NCBI GenBank assembly: GCA_017561985.1
Contig: JAFZAZ010000020.1
Location: 1 to 64,000, forward strand
Length of the DNA stretch: 64,000 bases
DNA from: Lachnospiraceae bacterium
GTDB lineage: Bacteria > Bacillota_A > Clostridia > Lachnospirales > Lachnospiraceae
Direction: 5' to 3'
Shown: positions 62,104 through 64,000 of the stretch, in pieces
How the letters are laid out: each line of letters opens with the position of its first letter
Position numbering within the stretch: the stretch's first letter is position 1
Notes under the pieces: model-generated
Database searches by the model: none
What the model was told of the DNA's origin: nothing
Seen by the model: only the letters and a program-made list of their open reading frames with translations
Program-made: the position numbers and the translations under genes

Positions 62104-62520
62104 TTATTCCTCTTCAGCATCGCGGAGCCGCTCTTCCCGCTCTTCGATCTTGCGGACCTTCGTGAGCATGCGGTAGTAACGGTTTAAACGTCTGTGCGAA
62201 TGCATATAATAGATCTGGTATCCGATCGCCGTGATCGCGACGAAGATTACCAGCAGGATTAAATACGACCCGAGGATCCATTTGCCGAGCATCAGATAGT
62301 TGAGATCCAATGCGTTGTCGAGCAGGAATTCCGATTTATAGGCGATGACGAGCGCAAGCAGAATGATGCTTCCGAAAGTCACGGCGAGCACAGTCTTCAT
62401 GATCTCATGGCGCAGGAAATCAGACCGGAAGTAGTTTGCAACTTCCAGATCGTCCCGGCCTTCGCCGTTCTCATAGCTTGCCAGCTTCGTCATCAGACGA
62501 ACCTTTTCATTGTTTACCAT
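62104..62520 (-). CDS. Small two-helix membrane protein
   Basis: A 138-residue protein with helices at about 42-60 and 78-102 and an Arg/Glu-rich C-terminal tail that may form a short coiled coil (KVRKIEEREERLRDAEEE). I do not recognise the family. The ATG at 62520 has AGAGG five bases upstream. It has its own promoter and a 7-bp inverted repeat at the start of transcription. The 17-bp gap to the next membrane gene suggests they work together. Confidence 0.68.
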   Translation of the reverse strand: MVNNEKVRLMTKLASYENGEGRDDLEVANYFRSDFLRHEIMKTVLAVTFGSIILLALVIAYKSEFLLDNALDLNYLMLGKWILGSYLILLVIFVAITAIGYQIYYMHSHRRLNRYYRMLTKVRKIEEREERLRDAEEE

Positions 62521-62582
62521 AAAAACCTCTGAATTATTTCGTACGGTCTCTTCCGCGAACCTCATTGCTGTGTCCGGGCACA

Positions 62583-62612
62583 CTTTCCGACCATACTCAT
62601 ACTTACGGAAAG
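62583..62612. promoter_or_regulatory. Inverted repeat at the transcription start of the two membrane genes
   Basis: CTTTCCG (62583-62589) and CGGAAAG (62606-62612) form a 7-bp inverted repeat that overlaps the -10 edge and start site, a typical repressor position. A looser inner symmetry with ATACT repeats is also seen. A regulator is inferred, not identified. Confidence 0.4.
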
Positions 62613-62639
62613 TTTACCACACTTCTCGTGAAATAGCAA
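62611..62639 (-). promoter_or_regulatory. Promoter for the membrane protein-cdaA run
   Basis: On the minus strand -35 TTGCTA, 17-bp spacer, -10 TAAACT with an extended TGG. It may drive the whole run down to clpX, as no terminator was found before 52888. Confidence 0.5.
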
Positions 62640-62640
62640 C

Positions 62641-62677
62641 AAAAACAAGCGCCCGCGAAACATTTCTGTCCGCGGGC
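62641..62677 (-). terminator. Intrinsic terminator after the second DegV gene
   Basis: GCCCGCG (62651-62657) and CGCGGGC (62671-62677) form a 7-bp GC stem; on the minus strand GCTTGTTTTTG follows. It lies 8 bp past the DegV stop. Confidence 0.85.
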
Positions 62678-62684
62678 GGGAAAA

Positions 62685-63536
62685 TCATTTTTCGACATAG
62701 AACAGTATTCCGATGGTGTTCGGTCCGCAGTGGCTGGAGATTACCCCTCCTGCGAATGTCTCGCAGATTTCGTCAAAGCGGTTCAGGCTTGCGAGGTACT
62801 CTTTCGCCCTCTCGACCAGAGCCCTGTCTGCCGTCGAGTGCGTGACGAAAACCCTCTTGGTCTCGGCCTTTGCCAGATCGTCGGCGAGGTCCGCCATGTA
62901 GCGTTCCAGCGACGAGATCATGTTACCGCGGTATTTCTTCGCGACGCCCATCGCGCCGTTCGCCACCGCGATCATCGGGTGGATCTTGAGTGCGTTTCCG
63001 ACAAATGCCGTCGTCGCCTTGCAGCGTCCTCCTCGAGCAAGATATGTGAGCGTGTCGACGATGAAGCTCGCGCGAACGCGGTCTCTCGCCCCCTCGATCT
63101 CCGCGACGATCTCCTCCGCGGACGCGCCGTTCTGCGCCATCTCCGCGGCCTTAAGCACCTGGAGACCGATGCCGGTCGAAAGGTTCATCGAATCGATCAC
63201 GTGAAGTCTGTCGTACTCATGCTCTTCTCCGAACAGCCTTACCACATTGCACGTCGTGCTCATGTCCATGGAAATTCCGAGGAAAATGATGTCGTCCCCG
63301 GCTTCCATCAGCGGCAGCATGCGCTGTTCAAGCACCTCGAACGTCACAGCGGCCGTCTTCGGCGTCGTCTTGTTGGCGTCCGCCCAGGCGTAAATCTCTA
63401 ACGGCGTGATCTCCTCCCCGTCGTAGTAGCTCTTTCCGTCCATGATGATGCACAGCGGAAGGACCGTGATTCCGTACTTTTCGATCTGCTCCTTCGAGAG
63501 ATCACACGTGCTGTCCGCAACAATACGTACCGCCAT
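62685..63536 (-). CDS. DegV family fatty-acid-binding protein (second copy)
   Basis: A 283-residue DegV/FakB paralogue. It begins MAVRIVADSTCDLSKEQIE, the standard DegV start. It has SMDMSTTCN in place of the usual SSxLSGTY loop, and the conserved DTLTYLARGGRCKATT stretch. The changed ligand loop suggests a different fatty acid choice from the copy at 9199-10077. The ATG at 63536 has CGGAGGAAG upstream, and a strong promoter and terminator make it monocistronic. No fakA is in the window. Confidence 0.9.
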   Translation of the reverse strand: MAVRIVADSTCDLSKEQIEKYGITVLPLCIIMDGKSYYDGEEITPLEIYAWADANKTTPKTAAVTFEVLEQRMLPLMEAGDDIIFLGISMDMSTTCNVVRLFGEEHEYDRLHVIDSMNLSTGIGLQVLKAAEMAQNGASAEEIVAEIEGARDRVRASFIVDTLTYLARGGRCKATTAFVGNALKIHPMIAVANGAMGVAKKYRGNMISSLERYMADLADDLAKAETKRVFVTHSTADRALVERAKEYLASLNRFDEICETFAGGVISSHCGPNTIGILFYVEK

Positions 63537-63590
63537 AACTTCCTCCGAATCCGGTTTATTTTTCCAAATCGGCATCGTAGCCTATGTTTG

Positions 63591-63618
63591 ATTATACTCT
63601 AAGCAAAAGCATTTTCAA
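63591..63618 (-). promoter_or_regulatory. Promoter for the second DegV gene
   Basis: On the minus strand -35 TTGAAA, 16-bp spacer and a perfect -10 TATAAT, about 55 bp upstream of the ATG. Confidence 0.7.
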
Positions 63619-63667
63619 ACATCGCGCGCGAAGTTTATAAAATTTTTATAATTTCTGCTGAAAATGC

Positions 63668-63693
63668 AAAAATCCCGGGCACTCGGCCCGGGA
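63668..63693 (-). terminator. Intrinsic terminator after efp
   Basis: A perfect 8-bp stem (TCCCGGGC at 63673-63680, GCCCGGGA at 63686-63693) with a 5-nt loop, then five T residues on the minus strand, 14 bp past the efp stop. Confidence 0.92.
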
Positions 63694-63707
63694 CTCTCGT
63701 TTGAAAA

Positions 63708-64000
63708 TTAAACTCTCTTCATATACTCGCCGGTTCTGGTATCGATCTGGATAACCTCACCCTCGTTTACGAACAGCGGAACATAAACCGTTGCGCCGGT
63801 CTCAACGATCGCGGGCTTGGAAGCGCCGGTCGCGGTATCGCCCTTGAAGCCGGGCTCCGTCGAAGTGATCTCAAGCTCTACGAACATCGGAGGCTCGATT
63901 GCGAAAACCTGACCCTGATGCGAAAGCATCTTAACCATCTCGTTCTCCTTAACGAACTTGAGCGCGTCGCCAACCTGCTCAGCCGTCATGGCGATCTGGT
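63708..64000 (-). CDS. efp: Elongation factor P (N-terminal part outside window)
   Basis: Factor that relieves ribosome stalling at polyproline stretches. Only the last 97 codons are present; the start lies beyond the right edge. The visible part has [16 protein letters not shown] and the C-terminal OB domain with [20 protein letters not shown] and a final [10 protein letters not shown], all typical of EF-P. The N-terminal loop with the modified residue is off the window. A terminator follows the stop. Confidence 0.95.
   Translation of the reverse strand, partial: QIAMTAEQVGDALKFVKENEMVKMLSHQGQVFAIEPPMFVELEITSTEPGFKGDTATGASKPAIVETGATVYVPLFVNEGEVIQIDTRTGEYMKRV

Overview
The window looks like ordinary chromosome of a Clostridia-class Firmicute, most likely Lachnospiraceae. 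The evidence is Firmicute gene families and clusters (yicC/rpoZ, cdaA-cdaR, dapB-dapA, pur genes, two DegV proteins), strong AGGAGG-type ribosome sites before nearly every gene, and TTGACA/TATAAT-type promoters. It also holds small conserved membrane proteins that I associate with Lachnospiraceae (recollection, not searched). Base composition is rather G+C-rich for that family (my estimate, mid-50s percent). I see no tRNA, rRNA, CRISPR array, insertion sequence, integrase or phage gene. Almost all genes are on the minus strand; only typA, a dCMP deaminase and a MacB-type transporter (36995-42225), plus one candidate small RNA (16396-16548), are on the plus strand.

Layout. 1-2052: gap (3' part cut off by the window edge), rpoZ, yicC. 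2194-7720: topB with a MacB-type ATPase and an FtsX-type permease. 7883-12772: glyA, a DegV protein, a small membrane exporter, thrC and a hot-dog thioesterase. 12870-16076: an amino-sugar cluster (nagB, glmM, a NahK-like kinase). 16077-16564: a non-coding stretch with a small-RNA-like transcription unit. 16565-19477: a secreted SH3/glucosaminidase. 19654-25234: purE, purM, purN, purD, a lipoprotein esterase and an aquaporin. 25263-34612: dapA and dapB, a four-gene Gld-like ABC cassette, a VanZ-like protein, a small membrane protein and an M29 peptidase. 34900-36641: a sugar isomerase-like protein and an FMN-dependent oxidase, preceded by a 16-codon upstream ORF.

36995-42225 is the plus-strand block. 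42408-47688: glnS, two conserved unknowns, guaB and a membrane-anchored amidase. 47772-52753: an HD-GYP protein, an LTA-synthase-like membrane sulfatase and a zinc-ribbon repeat protein. 52888-62520: two membrane proteins, cdaA, cdaR, an HPr-like protein, leuA, an IspD/TarI-type cytidylyltransferase, glf and an enlarged clpX, closely spaced. 62685-64000: a second DegV protein and efp (5' end off the window).

Common threads are envelope building (GlmM, NagB, glucosaminidase, amidase, LTA-like enzyme, Glf, TarI-like enzyme, c-di-AMP synthesis) and amino acid and purine synthesis. I found no obvious new multi-gene defence or mobile system. The most unusual signals are the word ATTTTCCG/CGGAAAAT, which recurs far more than expected on both strands and in several reading frames; the candidate small RNA at 16396-16548; a ClpX with a roughly 110-residue insert; glmM unlinked from cdaA-cdaR; and a probably leaderless transcript for the glucosaminidase.
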